DNA of 64,000 nucleotides from Alphaproteobacteria bacterium (GCA_020443295.1 JAGRIJ010000008.1:1-64000); one strand, 5' to 3'. Shown: positions 1 through 10,455, counted from the first letter of the stretch. The notes: generated by a model from the letters alone, not told the origin. A program made the numbers and translations.

Positions 1-39
1 CTCGGCGATACAGCGTTGAAGTTCGACTTCGGCGTCCAT
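1..39 (-). CDS. 5' end of an unidentified minus-strand gene (partial)
   Basis: An ATG on the minus strand opens a frame that reads MDAEVELQRCIAE and runs off the left edge of the window. Upstream lies an AT-rich stretch with only a weak purine-rich ribosome site (GGAAAT). Thirteen residues are too few to assign a family. It could be a real gene start or a chance frame; the AT-rich spacer between it and the next minus-strand gene is compatible with a promoter. Confidence 0.3.
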   Translation of the reverse strand, partial: MDAEVELQRCIAE

Positions 40-94
40 AAGATTATTTCCGTATTATTATTTTTGTAATTCTACAGGGTTTAAACGCCCGGCT

Positions 95-1381
95 TCAACT
101 CCAGAACTCTTCCTTTTCCGGCACCCGCGAAAAGGCGATCTTCGTGCCCACATATCCCGCCAGCGTCTTGGGCGGCAATCCAAGACTGACCGTTTCACGC
201 TGGTAACGGTCCTGCAGCTTATCAAGCGCCTGCGTCAGCGCGTCATGTTTGCGCAGTTTTTCCTGCGTCTCTTTCTGCTCGGTTTCAAACAGATCATAGG
301 TGATGTCCCCCGAACGGCTCAGATCGTAAAGCGTAACGGAGACTTTCCGGAAACGCAGGGCGGAAGGAGAATACAGAGGCGCATAAAAAAATCGCATCAT
401 CTCGCTCCAGAGATCGTCCAGTTGCTGCAAAAACGTGAACGGGTCCCGCGCGGGAGAAATCTTCCGTTCCCCGGCCCAGCGCTGGTACTCGGTCGTCCGC
501 ACGGAAAGGGAAACCCGGCTGGCGTAAAACCCCTTGCGCCGCAGACGGTAGCTCGCCTTTGTCAGGAGCCTGCGCGCCATCTGCCGCGCCGGGGCCGGTG
601 CGCGCAGAAGAGGATCGAGAATCCGGCTGTGCCCGATCATCGTGTTTCCGGTTTCCTGCGTTTCGAAATCATAACCGTGCAGCCAGTACCAGAACCGCTC
701 TCCCTGAACGCTGCCCCATATTTTGCGCGCGTGTTTAGGTGAAAGATTCCATAAATCCGGGATAGTCTTCACCCCCGCCCGGTGCAGCCGCCGCTCCATG
801 TTAAAGCCGATCCCCGGCAGGTCGATCAGCTGCAGATCGAACAGCGGGCCGGGCAGATCCTCCTGCCGCAAAATTGTCAGCCCGTCGGGTTTCTTCATAT
901 CGCCTGCGATTTTCGCCAGCAGCGAGTTCGGCGCAATCCCGATCGAGCAGGTGATCGCGGACCCGACATGCTCGCGTATCCCCCGCTTGATCCGCAGCGC
1001 GACCTCTGTAGCCGCCTCCACGCTCCGCCGCGAGGGGGGCAGGCGCGAGGACAACTCGTCGATCGACCAGATCTTGTTGATCGGCGTATGAAGCGCGATT
1101 TCATCAACGATTTTATGATGATACTCGACATACTTGTCATGCCGGGCGAGCACGCAGGTCAGATTCGGGCACATTTTCTTCGCATCCCGGATCATCGTGC
1201 CCGTTTTGATCCCGTAAGCCTTGGCCTCATAGGACGCGGCGATCGCGCAGGTATGGTCGGTTTCCATCGGCACCACCGCCACGGGCTTCCCGCGCAGATG
1301 CGGGCGTTCCTGCTGTTCCACGCTGGCAAAATAGCTGTTCAGGTCCAAAAACAGCCATTTCAGGCCGGGTTCGCGGTCCAT
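95..1381 (-). CDS. Y-family DNA polymerase (DinB/UmuC-like), SOS-controlled
   Basis: A translesion DNA polymerase of 428 residues that copies past damaged bases at the replication fork. The N-terminal palm begins with FLDLNSYFASVEQ, giving the first metal-binding Asp, and the catalytic pair is in SIDE at about residue 108. A helix-hairpin-helix stretch (DLPGIGFNMERRL) and a little-finger domain follow. I chose the ATG at 1381 because it has AGGA eight bases upstream; an in-frame start further upstream would overlap the predicted -10 element. After SIDE the usual AYLD is replaced by LSSR, so it is not a canonical DinB, and I see no clear clamp-binding motif at the C-terminus. The SOS box upstream predicts LexA repression. 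Assignment to the Y-family is firm; the subfamily is not. Confidence 0.9.
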   Translation of the reverse strand: MDREPGLKWLFLDLNSYFASVEQQERPHLRGKPVAVVPMETDHTCAIAASYEAKAYGIKTGTMIRDAKKMCPNLTCVLARHDKYVEYHHKIVDEIALHTPINKIWSIDELSSRLPPSRRSVEAATEVALRIKRGIREHVGSAITCSIGIAPNSLLAKIAGDMKKPDGLTILRQEDLPGPLFDLQLIDLPGIGFNMERRLHRAGVKTIPDLWNLSPKHARKIWGSVQGERFWYWLHGYDFETQETGNTMIGHSRILDPLLRAPAPARQMARRLLTKASYRLRRKGFYASRVSLSVRTTEYQRWAGERKISPARDPFTFLQQLDDLWSEMMRFFYAPLYSPSALRFRKVSVTLYDLSRSGDITYDLFETEQKETQEKLRKHDALTQALDKLQDRYQRETVSLGLPPKTLAGYVGTKIAFSRVPEKEEFWS

Positions 1382-1413
1382 GATCGAAATCCTGTAAAAG
1401 ATGCGGCAGCTCC

Positions 1414-1442
1414 ATAAAAGCAAAAAATTAAGAACAAATCAA
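1414..1442 (-). promoter_or_regulatory. Promoter of the Y-family polymerase gene
   Basis: On the minus strand TTGATT (1437-1442) and TTTTAT (1414-1419) are separated by 17 bases. The -35 element sits inside the SOS box, so LexA binding would block RNA polymerase. The predicted transcript start falls about 25 bases before the chosen ATG. Confidence 0.55.
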
Positions 1443-1446
1443 GAAC
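1432..1446 (-). promoter_or_regulatory. SOS box (LexA operator), GTTC-N7-GTTC
   Basis: Minus strand reads GTTCTTGATTTGTTC, an exact match to the direct-repeat LexA operator known from alphaproteobacteria (GTTC-N7-GTTC). It lies about 50 bases before the start of the Y-family polymerase gene and overlaps its -35 element. Confidence 0.85.
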
Positions 1447-1640
1447 ATTTTGTATGAAAAAGCTCAGCTTATGGAGGAACAAAAGAAAATATTAAAACAA
1501 ATATGAAAGTATAAAAATGAATTACGCTGGTAAAACTGGAGGCAGGACCCGGAGCCGCACTTGACGAAAGAAAAGGCGGGGGAGAAGATAGGGCAGAGTA
1601 CCATGAGCAGGATACAGGCGTCCGGTAAGGGCATCGCCGA

Positions 1641-2147
1641 ATGAATAAAAAAACAGTTTCGATCAACGAAAGCCAGTTTTACATGTGGCGCACACTGTTT
1701 GCGATCGCACACGCCGACAATATTCTGGCAGACGGGGAAATCCAGTACATGGCTAAGGTGCTTGAGGAGGTCAGATTCACTTTTGAGCAGACCGAAACCC
1801 TTAAGGATGATATCAAGCACCCCAAGGACATAGAGGAAATGTTTGCAGGCATCAGCGATGTTCAGGATCGCATCCTGTTTTTCGATCTGGCCCGTGAACT
1901 GGTATGGGCCGACGGCGATTTCGGAGAAGAAGAGCAAAGCGCGATTATTAAACTCAAACGCGCCCATTTTCTGAAAACGGACGTGGATGAACTGATTGGC
2001 AAAATCAATCTGGAATTCGAAGACGACCGCGATTCAAGACCCGAGAATGAAGAATACCATTATCACAGCAAGCATCAGCGTTTTCGTAAAACCATCTTTT
2101 CCTTCCGCGACCGATTCCTCGAAACCATTACCGGAAGATACTCGTAA
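1641..2147 (+). CDS. TerB-like protein
   Basis: 168-residue soluble protein with a TerB / DjlA-N-terminal-like helical domain at about residues 10-115: FAIAHADNILADGEI and LVWADGDFGEEEQSAI show the family's two 'AD-G-....E' metal-binding-type repeats. A charged, His/Tyr-rich tail (about 120-168) has no match I recognise. TerB-type domains bind divalent metal and are found in tellurite-resistance and membrane-stress proteins, but no ter gene is nearby, so the role is open. Its stop lies 8 bases from the stop of the convergent lipoprotein gene. No strong ribosome site precedes the ATG. Confidence 0.65.
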   Translation: MNKKTVSINESQFYMWRTLFAIAHADNILADGEIQYMAKVLEEVRFTFEQTETLKDDIKHPKDIEEMFAGISDVQDRILFFDLARELVWADGDFGEEEQSAIIKLKRAHFLKTDVDELIGKINLEFEDDRDSRPENEEYHYHSKHQRFRKTIFSFRDRFLETITGRYS

Positions 2148-2155
2148 TCCTTAAC

Positions 2156-2704
2156 TTATGGGAAAAACGTTCTAACGGCCTGATCGGGTAAGAAAGATTC
2201 TGTAATGGGCAAAGGCGGGTAGGAGGGATATTTTTTCCCGTCAAAATAAAGAATGCTTTCCCCTGCTTTTTCTTCACCTCCCGCTACGCGGACAGCCAGA
2301 TCATGCCACCCCGAATGAATTCCGGCCCCCACATAAACAGGGTTTCGGACCGGACGGATCAGGTTGATCGGGACAAACTGCCCGTGCTCGGCCTTCATGA
2401 CCAGCAGGGCGCACCCCTCCATCCCGCACCAGTAACCGTAAGGGGATTTGAGATAAACCAGCGCATCCCGCTTCCCGTCGTCGTTCAGGTCGAAGCGCGC
2501 ATACTCATAGCGCGTCTGCGCCGGGGCCGTCTGTTCTTTCAGAAAACCGTGTATGGAAGCCATAAGAACATCGTCACCGGGGTCGGCCTCGGTAGAGGGA
2601 AGAGGAAGAAGCTCCGGCCCTTCCTGTGACTCTTCTCCGCACCCGCAAAGCAGCAGGCAGAGGCAGAAAAATAAAAAAAACGAGGAAGACAGAAAAGGGT
2701 TCAT
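2156..2704 (-). CDS. Lipoprotein with an Asp-rich loop, function unknown
   Basis: 182 residues. A very hydrophobic N-terminus ends in a lipobox-like LLLCGC, so the mature protein is probably lipid-anchored at about residue 20-22. The acidic stretch YARFDLNDDGKRDALVYL resembles the Ca-binding repeat loops (DxNxDG) of VCBS/FG-GAP proteins, present here once. The C-terminal part contains three Cys in WCGMEGC-type spacing and a Pro/Tyr-rich segment. It is monocistronic on the minus strand. I do not recognise a named family. Confidence 0.6.
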   Translation of the reverse strand: MNPFLSSSFFLFFCLCLLLCGCGEESQEGPELLPLPSTEADPGDDVLMASIHGFLKEQTAPAQTRYEYARFDLNDDGKRDALVYLKSPYGYWCGMEGCALLVMKAEHGQFVPINLIRPVRNPVYVGAGIHSGWHDLAVRVAGGEEKAGESILYFDGKKYPSYPPLPITESFLPDQAVRTFFP

Positions 2705-2829
2705 ACCCGATAGCGTAAGGAACAGGAGTGGAATTGACTATGTGCAAGTGTGCACCGCACACAGTTTTTTCATCGAAAAGCGGTTGCACCGCCAGAAAAG
2801 CCGCATTAATCTGCAGGCCGATAGTGAAC

Positions 2830-2843
2830 ACTGTGGAGTCTGT
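2830..2843 (+). repeat. 14-bp direct repeat, copy 1 (fdxA leader)
   Basis: ACTGTGGAGTCTGT covers the ribosome-binding site of the ferredoxin gene; an identical copy lies inside the gene at 2969-2982, where it encodes the DCGVC cluster-binding segment. The spacing is 139 bases. Confidence 0.6.
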
Positions 2844-2844
2844 C

Positions 2845-3198
2845 ATGACGTTTGTCGTCACCGAAGCCTGTATAAAATGCAAATATACCGATTGCGTGGA
2901 GGTCTGCCCCGTCGATTGTTTTTACGAGGGCGAGAATATGCTTGTCATAAACCCGGATGAGTGCATAGACTGTGGAGTCTGTGAGCCGGAATGCCCCATC
3001 GATGCGATCCTGCCTGATACGGACTCGAAGGCCGAACAATGGCTGGAAGTCAACCGAATCTATTCTGACACGGCTCGCGAAAATGCCTGGCCGAATATCA
3101 CGGTTAAAAAGGACCCGATGCCCTCTGCTGAGGAGATGAAAGACATACCCGGCAAGATGCAGGGCCATTTCAGTGACAAGCCCGGAGAAGGGGACTAG
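2845..3198 (+). CDS. fdxA: 7Fe ferredoxin (FdxA family)
   Basis: 117-residue soluble electron carrier with one [3Fe-4S] and one [4Fe-4S] cluster. Ligands are visible: [17 protein letters not shown] near the N-terminus and [12 protein letters not shown] at about residues 40-51. The C-terminal extension (about 60-117) with SAEE and KPGEGD-type tail is characteristic of proteobacterial/actinobacterial FdxA, about 107-112 residues long. The ATG at 2845 starts MTFVV exactly as in the family and has GGAG 8 bases upstream; a longer upstream frame has no family support. It is followed by cysK after a 60-base gap. The ferredoxin reductase two genes away could be its redox partner (inference). Confidence 0.93.
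   Translation: MTFVVTEACIKCKYTDCVEVCPVDCFYEGENMLVINPDECIDCGVCEPECPIDAILPDTDSKAEQWLEVNRIYSDTARENAWPNITVKKDPMPSAEEMKDIPGKMQGHFSDKPGEGD
2969..2982 (+). repeat. 14-bp direct repeat, copy 2 (inside fdxA)
   Basis: Second identical copy of ACTGTGGAGTCTGT, encoding part of the second cluster motif of the ferredoxin. Confidence 0.6.
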
Positions 3199-3259
3199 GG
3201 TGGGACCAAGGTAGAGGGATTTGAATGCACAGGAAATTTAATGCGAAAGGATTTACCTC

Positions 3260-4264
3260 ATGAATTTACCAGCCGTTAAACATAAAGACTCCAATGCTCT
3301 TAAGTCTGTCGCGGAATATCGCGGTCATGTTTATAACAATATTCTGGAAACCATTGGCGCCACGCCGCTCGTGCGCTGCAGCCGCATCATGGAGGAATAT
3401 GGGGCTCAGGCTGAAATTTTAAGCAAGCTGGAGTTTTTCAATCCGCTGGCATCGGTTAAGGACCGGATCGGCTTTGCAATGATCGAGGATGCAGAACGGG
3501 CCGGAAAAATAAAGCCTGGCAGGACCGTTCTGATCGAGCCGACCTCCGGCAATACAGGGATCGCACTGGCCTTCGTGGCGGCCTCCAAAGGCTACCGCCT
3601 GATCCTGACCATGCCCGAAAGCATGTCGATCGAGCGGCGCAAGATGCTTCGCTATCTCGGAGCCGAGCTCGTTCTCACCCCCAAGGAAAAGGGAATGCCC
3701 GGCGCGATTGCGCGTGCAAAGGAACTGTTGTCCGAATATGAAGACTCTTTCTCCCCCGGTCAGTTTGTCAATCCCGCCAACCCCCAGATTCACCGGGAAA
3801 CCACGGCAGAGGAGATCTGGAACGATACCGACGGCAAGGCGGATATCCTGATCTCCGGCGTGGGAACGGGCGGAACCCTGACCGGTGTTTCACAGGTTCT
3901 CAAACAGCGTAAGCCCGGCTTTAAAACATACGCGGTCGAACCCGAAGAAAGCCCGGTTCTCTCCGGTGGCGATCCCGGTCCGCACAAGATTCAGGGGATC
4001 GGCGCGGGTTTCGTACCGGACGTGCTGGAAAAAGACCTGATCGATAGCGTTATCAAGGTATCCAGTGACGAAGCCTTTAAAATGGCCCGTGAACTGGCAA
4101 GGCTCGAAGGCATTCCCGGCGGGATCTCATCGGGCGCAGCTGTGGCAGCCGCGCTCAAAGCGGCTGAAATGCCGGAAAACAAGGACAAGCAGATAATCGT
4201 GATCCTGCCGTCCTTCGCCGAGCGCTATATCTCAACACCGCTCTTTGAAGGTTTGGAAGAATAA
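3260..4264 (+). CDS. cysK: Cysteine synthase (O-acetylserine sulfhydrylase)
   Basis: PLP enzyme of 334 residues that makes L-cysteine from O-acetylserine and sulfide in the cytoplasm. The PLP lysine is in NPLASVKDR at about residue 67, the Asn/substrate loop is [11 protein letters not shown], and the phosphate-binding GTGGTLTG loop is at about residue 200. The N-terminus carries about 20 extra residues before the usual [12 protein letters not shown]. The ATG has AAGGA 11 bases upstream. The end [19 protein letters not shown] is typical of CysK. It is on the same strand as fdxA and convergent with the reductase gene. Confidence 0.93.
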   Translation: MNLPAVKHKDSNALKSVAEYRGHVYNNILETIGATPLVRCSRIMEEYGAQAEILSKLEFFNPLASVKDRIGFAMIEDAERAGKIKPGRTVLIEPTSGNTGIALAFVAASKGYRLILTMPESMSIERRKMLRYLGAELVLTPKEKGMPGAIARAKELLSEYEDSFSPGQFVNPANPQIHRETTAEEIWNDTDGKADILISGVGTGGTLTGVSQVLKQRKPGFKTYAVEPEESPVLSGGDPGPHKIQGIGAGFVPDVLEKDLIDSVIKVSSDEAFKMARELARLEGIPGGISSGAAVAAALKAAEMPENKDKQIIVILPSFAERYISTPLFEGLEE

Positions 4265-4275
4265 GCGCTAGAGAA

Positions 4276-5367
<1,092 letters not shown>

Positions 5368-5409
5368 CTAACGTGTAATAAGACAAGAAGCCGCTAATGT
5401 AAAGTCTCT

Positions 5410-8130
5410 TTACCCTTTCATCAGGGATTTAAGCTCATAAAGAAAATCCAGCGCTTCCCGTGGCGAAAGAGTATCCGGATTAACGGAATCAAGCTTTTCC
5501 TCCAGCCTGCCTTTATCAGCTTTGGGCTTCGCGGCCGCGCTGAAAAGGGGCAGGTCGCCTGCCAGCGTGGTCAGCCGCCCTGTCTGGTCTTTATCCTGCA
5601 GCAGCGCAAGAATTTGCTGCGCCCGGGCAATCACCGGCTCGGGCAGCCCGGCCAGTTGCGCGACATGAATCCCATACGATCGGTCCGCGCTTCCCGCGAT
5701 CACCTTGTGCAGGAAGACGATCGATCCTTTCCACTCCTTGACCGCCATCGCATGACAGCTCAGCGAGGACAGCGAGGATTTAAGAGAGGTCAGCTCATGA
5801 TAATGCGTGGCGAACAAGCCCCGGCTTTCATTAACGGTATGCAGGTATTCAACGCACGCCCATGCGATTGAAAGCCCGTCGAACGTGGCCGTTCCGCGCC
5901 CGATTTCATCCAGGATCACAAGAGAGCGCGTGGTGGATTGGGTCAGGATGGTTGCCGTTTCGACCATTTCCACCATGAAGGTGGATTGCCCGCGCGCCAG
6001 ATCGTCCGAAGCGCCGACCCGGCTGAACACCCGGTCCACGAGCCCGATCGTGGCGGACTCGGCGGGAACAAACGAACCGGCCTGTGCCATAATGGTGATA
6101 AGCGCGTTTTGTCTCAGGAAGGTTGATTTCCCCGCCATGTTGGGCCCCGTGAGAAGCCAGAGCCTTTGCTGCGGGTCAAGGGTGCAGTCATTGGGGACAA
6201 AGCTCTCGCCCCGCCGCTTTAAAACCGCTTCCACCACGGGATGCCGGGCGCCGCGCAGGTCGAAGCAAAGATCCTCTCTCAGAACCGGGCGGGCATAGTT
6301 CATATCCTCCGCCAGGTCGGCCAGTCCCGCAGCAACATCAAGCATCGCCAACGCCTTTGCTATACGTCCGAGCGCCTGTGATAGCGCAGTGATCTCTCTG
6401 ACAAGCTCCTCAAAAACGGAGAGTTCCAGCGCAAGGATCTTTTCCGCCGCGGAGAGAATATCCCGCTCGACCTCCGCCAATTCAGTGGTTGTGAACCGCA
6501 CCGCATTCAGCAAGGTTTGCCGGTGAATGAACGGGTTAGGAGCATTATTCTGATCTTTTGCGCCAACCATCAGCGCGTCCGCCCGCCGGGCAGGGACCTC
6601 GATAAAATACCCCAGCACATTGTTATGCTTGATCTTAAGCGTATCGATTTTTGAAAGCTTCTGATATTTCTCCTGCAACCCCGCAATCACCTTACGGCTT
6701 GCATCGCGCAGCGTCCGCAATTCATCCAGCCGGGGCAGGTATCCCTTGCGCACAAATCCGCCCTCGCGGTGATACGCGGGCGGTTCATCGACCAGCGCCC
6801 GTTCAAGCATGTTCTGAAGATGGGAGAGCGCCCCGTCGATCGCAAGAGCATCGCAAAGATCCTGCAAAACCGGGAGGGCATCTTCATTTCCCGTAAGCAG
6901 CACGCTGCGGATGCCAAGGGAGGATTGCAGCCCGACGGTAATCGCCCGCAGGTCACGCGGCGTTCCGCGCCCGATTGTAATCCGTGAGAGTGCCCGCTCG
7001 ATATCAGGTACCAGCTTGAACTGACCGCGCATATCCTCGCGCTTACCGGAATGCTCGAAAAAGAACGAGACCCGTTCCAGCCTTTTATTGATCGCGCTCG
7101 TATCGAAAAGCGGGGCGCTGAGCATCTCGTGTAAAAGCCGTGCCCCCGCGCCGGTCAGTGTGCGGTCGATCGTATCGATCAGGCTGCCTTTCCGTTCGCC
7201 GGAAAGGGTGCGCGTAAGTTCAAGGTTCCGGCGCGTGGCCGCATCCATGGTCATGAAACCGCCGGGAACAATCTGCTGCAACTTGTCCAGAAACGGGACT
7301 TTGCCCTTCTGTGTGCGCTCGACATAGGAAAGCAGGCTTCCCGCCGCCGCAACCTCGGCGCGGCTGAACGAGCCAAGCGGGTCGAGCGACCGCACCCCGT
7401 AAAACTCCTCCAGCCGTTTCTGAGCATTCGTGCTATCGAAAAACCCTTTATCCTGATAACTCAGGAGATTAGAAAAAGGTTCTAAGAGTTCGGATAAAGA
7501 GCGTTGAGCGCCGTCGCTCAGAAGGATCTCCCCCGGTTCCAGCCGGTCCAGCGCGGCCCGCACATCGGAAGCCTCAAGCTTCTGCACCTTGAAAGCCCCG
7601 GTGGAAACTTCCAGCCACGCCAGAGCGCAGGATTCATCGCCGGTTTCCGCCAGCGCGCAGAGATAGTTATGCTCGCGGGAATCAAGAAGATGATCTTCGG
7701 TCAAGGTGCCCGGCGTGACCAGCCGTACCACTTCCCGCCGAACAAGCGCCTTGGAAGCGCTCCCGCCCTCGCGCTTGGTCCGTTCTTTGGCTTCTTCAGG
7801 GGTTTCGACCTGCTCGCAGATCGCAACTTTATGTCCCGCACGGATCAGCTTGGCCAGATACGGCTCATAGGAATGATAGGGAACCCCGCACATGGCGATA
7901 TCCTGCCCCTGGTTTTTGCCGCGTTTGGTCAGCGCGATATCCAGAACGGAGGAGGCGATAACCGCATCTTCATAGAAAAGCTCGTAAAAATCGCCCATCC
8001 GGTAAAACAGCAGGCAGCCGGGATGCTCGGCCTTCAGCTGGTGATACTGCGCCATCATCGGCGTCATGGGGGAATCGGCGGCAGCGCCGGAGGAATCGGC
8101 AGAATCTTTATACGCGGCAGACTGGGACAT
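5410..8130 (-). CDS. mutS: DNA mismatch repair protein MutS
   Basis: 906-residue mismatch sensor. The mismatch-binding Phe-x-Glu is seen in MGDFYELF near residue 47. The ATPase has the P-loop [14 protein letters not shown] at about residue 647, the [10 protein letters not shown] signature and Walker [18 protein letters not shown]. Length (family about 850-900) and domain order are standard. The ATG at 8130 is preferred over the TTG two codons upstream. A ribosome site is not obvious. It is alone on the minus strand, downstream of an unidentified gene, with mutL not in view. Confidence 0.97.
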   Translation of the reverse strand: MSQSAAYKDSADSSGAAADSPMTPMMAQYHQLKAEHPGCLLFYRMGDFYELFYEDAVIASSVLDIALTKRGKNQGQDIAMCGVPYHSYEPYLAKLIRAGHKVAICEQVETPEEAKERTKREGGSASKALVRREVVRLVTPGTLTEDHLLDSREHNYLCALAETGDESCALAWLEVSTGAFKVQKLEASDVRAALDRLEPGEILLSDGAQRSLSELLEPFSNLLSYQDKGFFDSTNAQKRLEEFYGVRSLDPLGSFSRAEVAAAGSLLSYVERTQKGKVPFLDKLQQIVPGGFMTMDAATRRNLELTRTLSGERKGSLIDTIDRTLTGAGARLLHEMLSAPLFDTSAINKRLERVSFFFEHSGKREDMRGQFKLVPDIERALSRITIGRGTPRDLRAITVGLQSSLGIRSVLLTGNEDALPVLQDLCDALAIDGALSHLQNMLERALVDEPPAYHREGGFVRKGYLPRLDELRTLRDASRKVIAGLQEKYQKLSKIDTLKIKHNNVLGYFIEVPARRADALMVGAKDQNNAPNPFIHRQTLLNAVRFTTTELAEVERDILSAAEKILALELSVFEELVREITALSQALGRIAKALAMLDVAAGLADLAEDMNYARPVLREDLCFDLRGARHPVVEAVLKRRGESFVPNDCTLDPQQRLWLLTGPNMAGKSTFLRQNALITIMAQAGSFVPAESATIGLVDRVFSRVGASDDLARGQSTFMVEMVETATILTQSTTRSLVILDEIGRGTATFDGLSIAWACVEYLHTVNESRGLFATHYHELTSLKSSLSSLSCHAMAVKEWKGSIVFLHKVIAGSADRSYGIHVAQLAGLPEPVIARAQQILALLQDKDQTGRLTTLAGDLPLFSAAAKPKADKGRLEEKLDSVNPDTLSPREALDFLYELKSLMKG

Positions 8131-8178
8131 ACCCAAGAGTCTTACGCGAACATCCTGCTGAAGAAAATAGCGAAAATG

Positions 8179-8769
8179 CTAAAGGGCCGGCTGAAGTTCT
8201 GCAACGTCGCTCAGAAGGTCGAACGGAACGACGCTTTCATCGTGTACCGTGGCCTCGATCTGACGAACCGCCGAAACGATAGTTTTAAGCTGCCCGATCG
8301 TCAGGGTATGACGCCGGGTTCCGCTGAATTCCGGATATTTGGATTTCTGGCGTGGCGTTGAATTCGTAAAATCATTGATAAAGGTGGTGAGGTGATACGC
8401 CTTGTCCTCGTCGCCGTATTGAGGACTGCCGCTCAGGTAATCGCCGTAAATTTTGATTTCCTGCATCTGGTCAATCAGGCGGCCAACCTGCTCGGCAAGC
8501 AAACGCGCTGTTTCGCCGCCACGGGTCTTCTGCGCCAGTGTCTTATTGATTTCAGCAAGAGCGGCATGAACCGTCCGGCACTCTCCGTAAGTGATAGAGA
8601 AAAACGGTTTGGTCAGGTTTCCGTGACCGGGACGGCTTGCCATCGGCGGCACGCAAATCGGCGTATAAAGCGCGATGTAGTCCGCTGGCGGACGAATGAA
8701 GTCCGAGACATCAATGGGCGCGAGGGCTGAGCTGAGGGTTTCGAGGTTTTGTTTCAGGTTTTTGATCAT
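8179..8769 (-). CDS. Conserved-looking protein, function unknown
   Basis: 196 residues, no signal peptide or membrane segment. Its sequence appears mostly alpha-helical in the middle (about 75-110, EQVGRLIDQMQEIKIYGDYL) with several Pro-rich turns near the N-terminus (PPADYIALYTP, PPMASRPGHGN). Composition matches neighbouring genes, and it is 48 bases upstream of mutS on the same strand. The absence of a terminator between them would allow co-transcription. I recognise no family. Confidence 0.6.
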   Translation of the reverse strand: MIKNLKQNLETLSSALAPIDVSDFIRPPADYIALYTPICVPPMASRPGHGNLTKPFFSITYGECRTVHAALAEINKTLAQKTRGGETARLLAEQVGRLIDQMQEIKIYGDYLSGSPQYGDEDKAYHLTTFINDFTNSTPRQKSKYPEFSGTRRHTLTIGQLKTIVSAVRQIEATVHDESVVPFDLLSDVAELQPAL

Positions 8770-8825
8770 GGCGCAGGCTTCTTGTAAAAGGCTTAAACAA
8801 AAATTATTTCAACCAATGTAACAAA

Positions 8826-8841
8826 AAGTGGTTAACCACTT
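8826..8841. terminator. 16-bp perfect palindrome, possible terminator
   Basis: AAGTGGTTAACCACTT is a perfect palindrome. On the minus strand it is followed by TTTGTT, so it can fold as a 6-bp stem with a TTAA loop and a short T tract downstream of the 32-residue peptide gene. An operator for a dimeric regulator is the other possibility. Confidence 0.45.
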
Positions 8842-8855
8842 ATTAAGGAAATTAA

Positions 8856-8882
8856 CATAAGGGAAAGAAACAGGCCCTTATG
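8856..8882. repeat. Inverted repeat just after the 32-residue peptide gene
   Basis: CATAAGGG and CCCTTATG (8 of 8 pairs) are separated by 11 bases. With the palindrome at 8826-8841 it forms tandem hairpins downstream of the small ORF, as expected for a short, stable transcript. Confidence 0.45.
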
Positions 8883-8892
8883 GCTGAAAGAC

Positions 8893-8991
8893 TTAGAACC
8901 AGCCGAAAAAACTGCCCAGAAACAGATACAGGCCAAAACCTCCGCAAACCAGAAGAAGCAAGGCAGCGGGAATAAGGATATGATTGTGCAA
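8893..8991 (-). CDS. 32-residue single-pass membrane peptide
   Basis: A minus-strand TTG at 8989-8991 opens a 32-codon frame with the sequence LHNHILIPAALLLLVCGG then FGLYLFLGSFFGWF. One strongly hydrophobic helix occupies about residues 5-29, with two His at the N-terminus and a terminal Gly-Trp-Phe. It is preceded by a perfect AGGAGG Shine-Dalgarno four bases from the start, the strongest such site in this area, and followed by tandem hairpins. Length and shape resemble small inner-membrane proteins that modulate larger complexes, but I cannot assign a partner. The non-ATG start and short spacer reduce certainty. Confidence 0.5.
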   Translation of the reverse strand: MHNHILIPAALLLLVCGGFGLYLFLGSFFGWF

Positions 8992-9102
8992 GGTGCCTCC
9001 TTATTTAGGAATAACATACAAGCCGATAAGGCTGCGAGAATATTTCGTAACCCGCGAAACGAAACCAGGCCTTGGAAAAAATATTGAAAAAAGGACTAAA
9101 CT

Positions 9103-10344
9103 CTATGATTTCTTTCGCCCCTTCTTGTTAGGGGAGGCAAGGGCCGATGTCAATTTTTGAACCAGCATACGGGCAATATCTTTCTTCTCGCTGCGCGGCC
9201 AGATCTCCGGACCGTCAGCACTCAGAAAAAGGACCTGGTTAGTCTCGCTCCCGAAAGTTTTTTCTGTCCCTTGATCGTCAGGCCCTACCGTATTGGCCAG
9301 AAGCCAGTCGCACCTCTTGTTTTTTAGCTTGGCTTTGGCGTTTTTCTCCAGATTCTCCGTCTCTGCGGCAAACCCGACCACGATTTTCGGGCGGTTTTTC
9401 TTTTTTGTCGCGACCGTCTTCAGGATGTCGGGATTTTCAACCAGCCGGAGGGCATCGGGTGTGCTTGATGATTTTTTGATCTTCTGCGCCTTTTCCTGAA
9501 CCGGACGCCAGTCGCTGACGGCGGCGGCGGCGATAAAGATGTCGACCGGAAGCGAGGATTCGCAGGCTTCAAGCATCTCTGTCGCGGTCTGAACATGGAC
9601 GCAGCGCACGCCCTGAGGGTCGGGCAGATTGACAGGCCCGCATACAAGCGTGACCGAAGCCCCGGCCTCGTATAAGGCTTCGGCAATCGCGTGCCCTTGC
9701 TTTCCTGACGAACGGTTCCCCAGAAAGCGCACCGGATCGAGAGGTTCGAATGTCGGTCCACTGGTAACCAGTGCGGAAAATCCGGAAAGAGCCTTGGGTT
9801 TAAAATAACGTTCGATAGATTCGAGAATCTGCCGGGGTTCGCTCATCCGCCCCCATCCGGTTTCACCGCAGGCCATATCGCCCGGTTCTGGGCCGACCTG
9901 AAGAATCCCGCGTTTACGGAGAATCTGCAGGTTGCTTTGTGTGGCCGCATGATTCCACATCTGCGGGTTCATGGCGGGAGCGATCAGGATAGGCTTGTCG
10001 GAGGCCAGAAGAGTTGTGGAGGCCAGATCGTTGGCCAGCCCGTGTGCCATCTTGGCCATCAGATCGGCGCTGGCCGGAGCGATCACGATCAGGTCGGATT
10101 CGCGACTCAGGCGAATATGCCCCATCTCTGTTTCATCCGTTAAGCACCAGAGTTCCGTATAAGTTTTCTGACCGGTAAGCGAAGAAACGCTAAGGGGGGT
10201 GATAAACTGCGCTCCTCCGGCAGTCAGGACGGCGCGGACATGGGCGCCCTCGTGCCGCAAAAGCCTGATGAGTTCCAGAGACTTGTAGGCGGCAATTCCT
10301 CCGGAAATAATCAGCAGGATATTTCTATCATTCAGGACGCTCAT
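9103..10344 (-). CDS. coaBC: Bifunctional phosphopantothenoylcysteine decarboxylase / synthetase
   Basis: 413 residues; two consecutive steps of coenzyme A synthesis. The N-terminal CoaC flavoprotein has SGGIAAYK, the APAMNPQMW segment and the active-site Cys in GDMACGETGWGRM at about residue 160. The C-terminal CoaB domain starts near residue 190 with TSGPTFEPLDPVRFLGNRSS and includes VGFAAET. Length is typical. The ATG is at 10344 with AGG ten bases upstream. It is separated from the upstream minus-strand gene by a strong terminator, so it has its own promoter. Confidence 0.96.
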   Translation of the reverse strand: MSVLNDRNILLIISGGIAAYKSLELIRLLRHEGAHVRAVLTAGGAQFITPLSVSSLTGQKTYTELWCLTDETEMGHIRLSRESDLIVIAPASADLMAKMAHGLANDLASTTLLASDKPILIAPAMNPQMWNHAATQSNLQILRKRGILQVGPEPGDMACGETGWGRMSEPRQILESIERYFKPKALSGFSALVTSGPTFEPLDPVRFLGNRSSGKQGHAIAEALYEAGASVTLVCGPVNLPDPQGVRCVHVQTATEMLEACESSLPVDIFIAAAAVSDWRPVQEKAQKIKKSSSTPDALRLVENPDILKTVATKKKNRPKIVVGFAAETENLEKNAKAKLKNKRCDWLLANTVGPDDQGTEKTFGSETNQVLFLSADGPEIWPRSEKKDIARMLVQKLTSALASPNKKGRKKS

Positions 10345-10396
10345 GGCACCAACCTATTATATCTCCGGCGGACACGCCAATTCTATTCCTGCATAA

Positions 10397-10423
10397 GAAG
10401 AAACCCCGCTCATTGCGGGGCTT
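10397..10423 (-). terminator. Rho-independent terminator
   Basis: Minus strand reads CCCCGC, loop AATGA, GCGGGG, followed by TTTCTTCTT. It lies downstream of the acidic membrane-anchored protein gene and before coaBC. Confidence 0.85.
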
Positions 10424-10455
10424 CCCAAAACTGTAACAGGCATAAAACCTAATTC

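Noticed and set aside
8832-9017. 61-codon minus-strand frame overlapping the small peptide gene
   Set aside because: It has no ribosome site and runs through both hairpins; the 32-residue frame fits the Shine-Dalgarno better.
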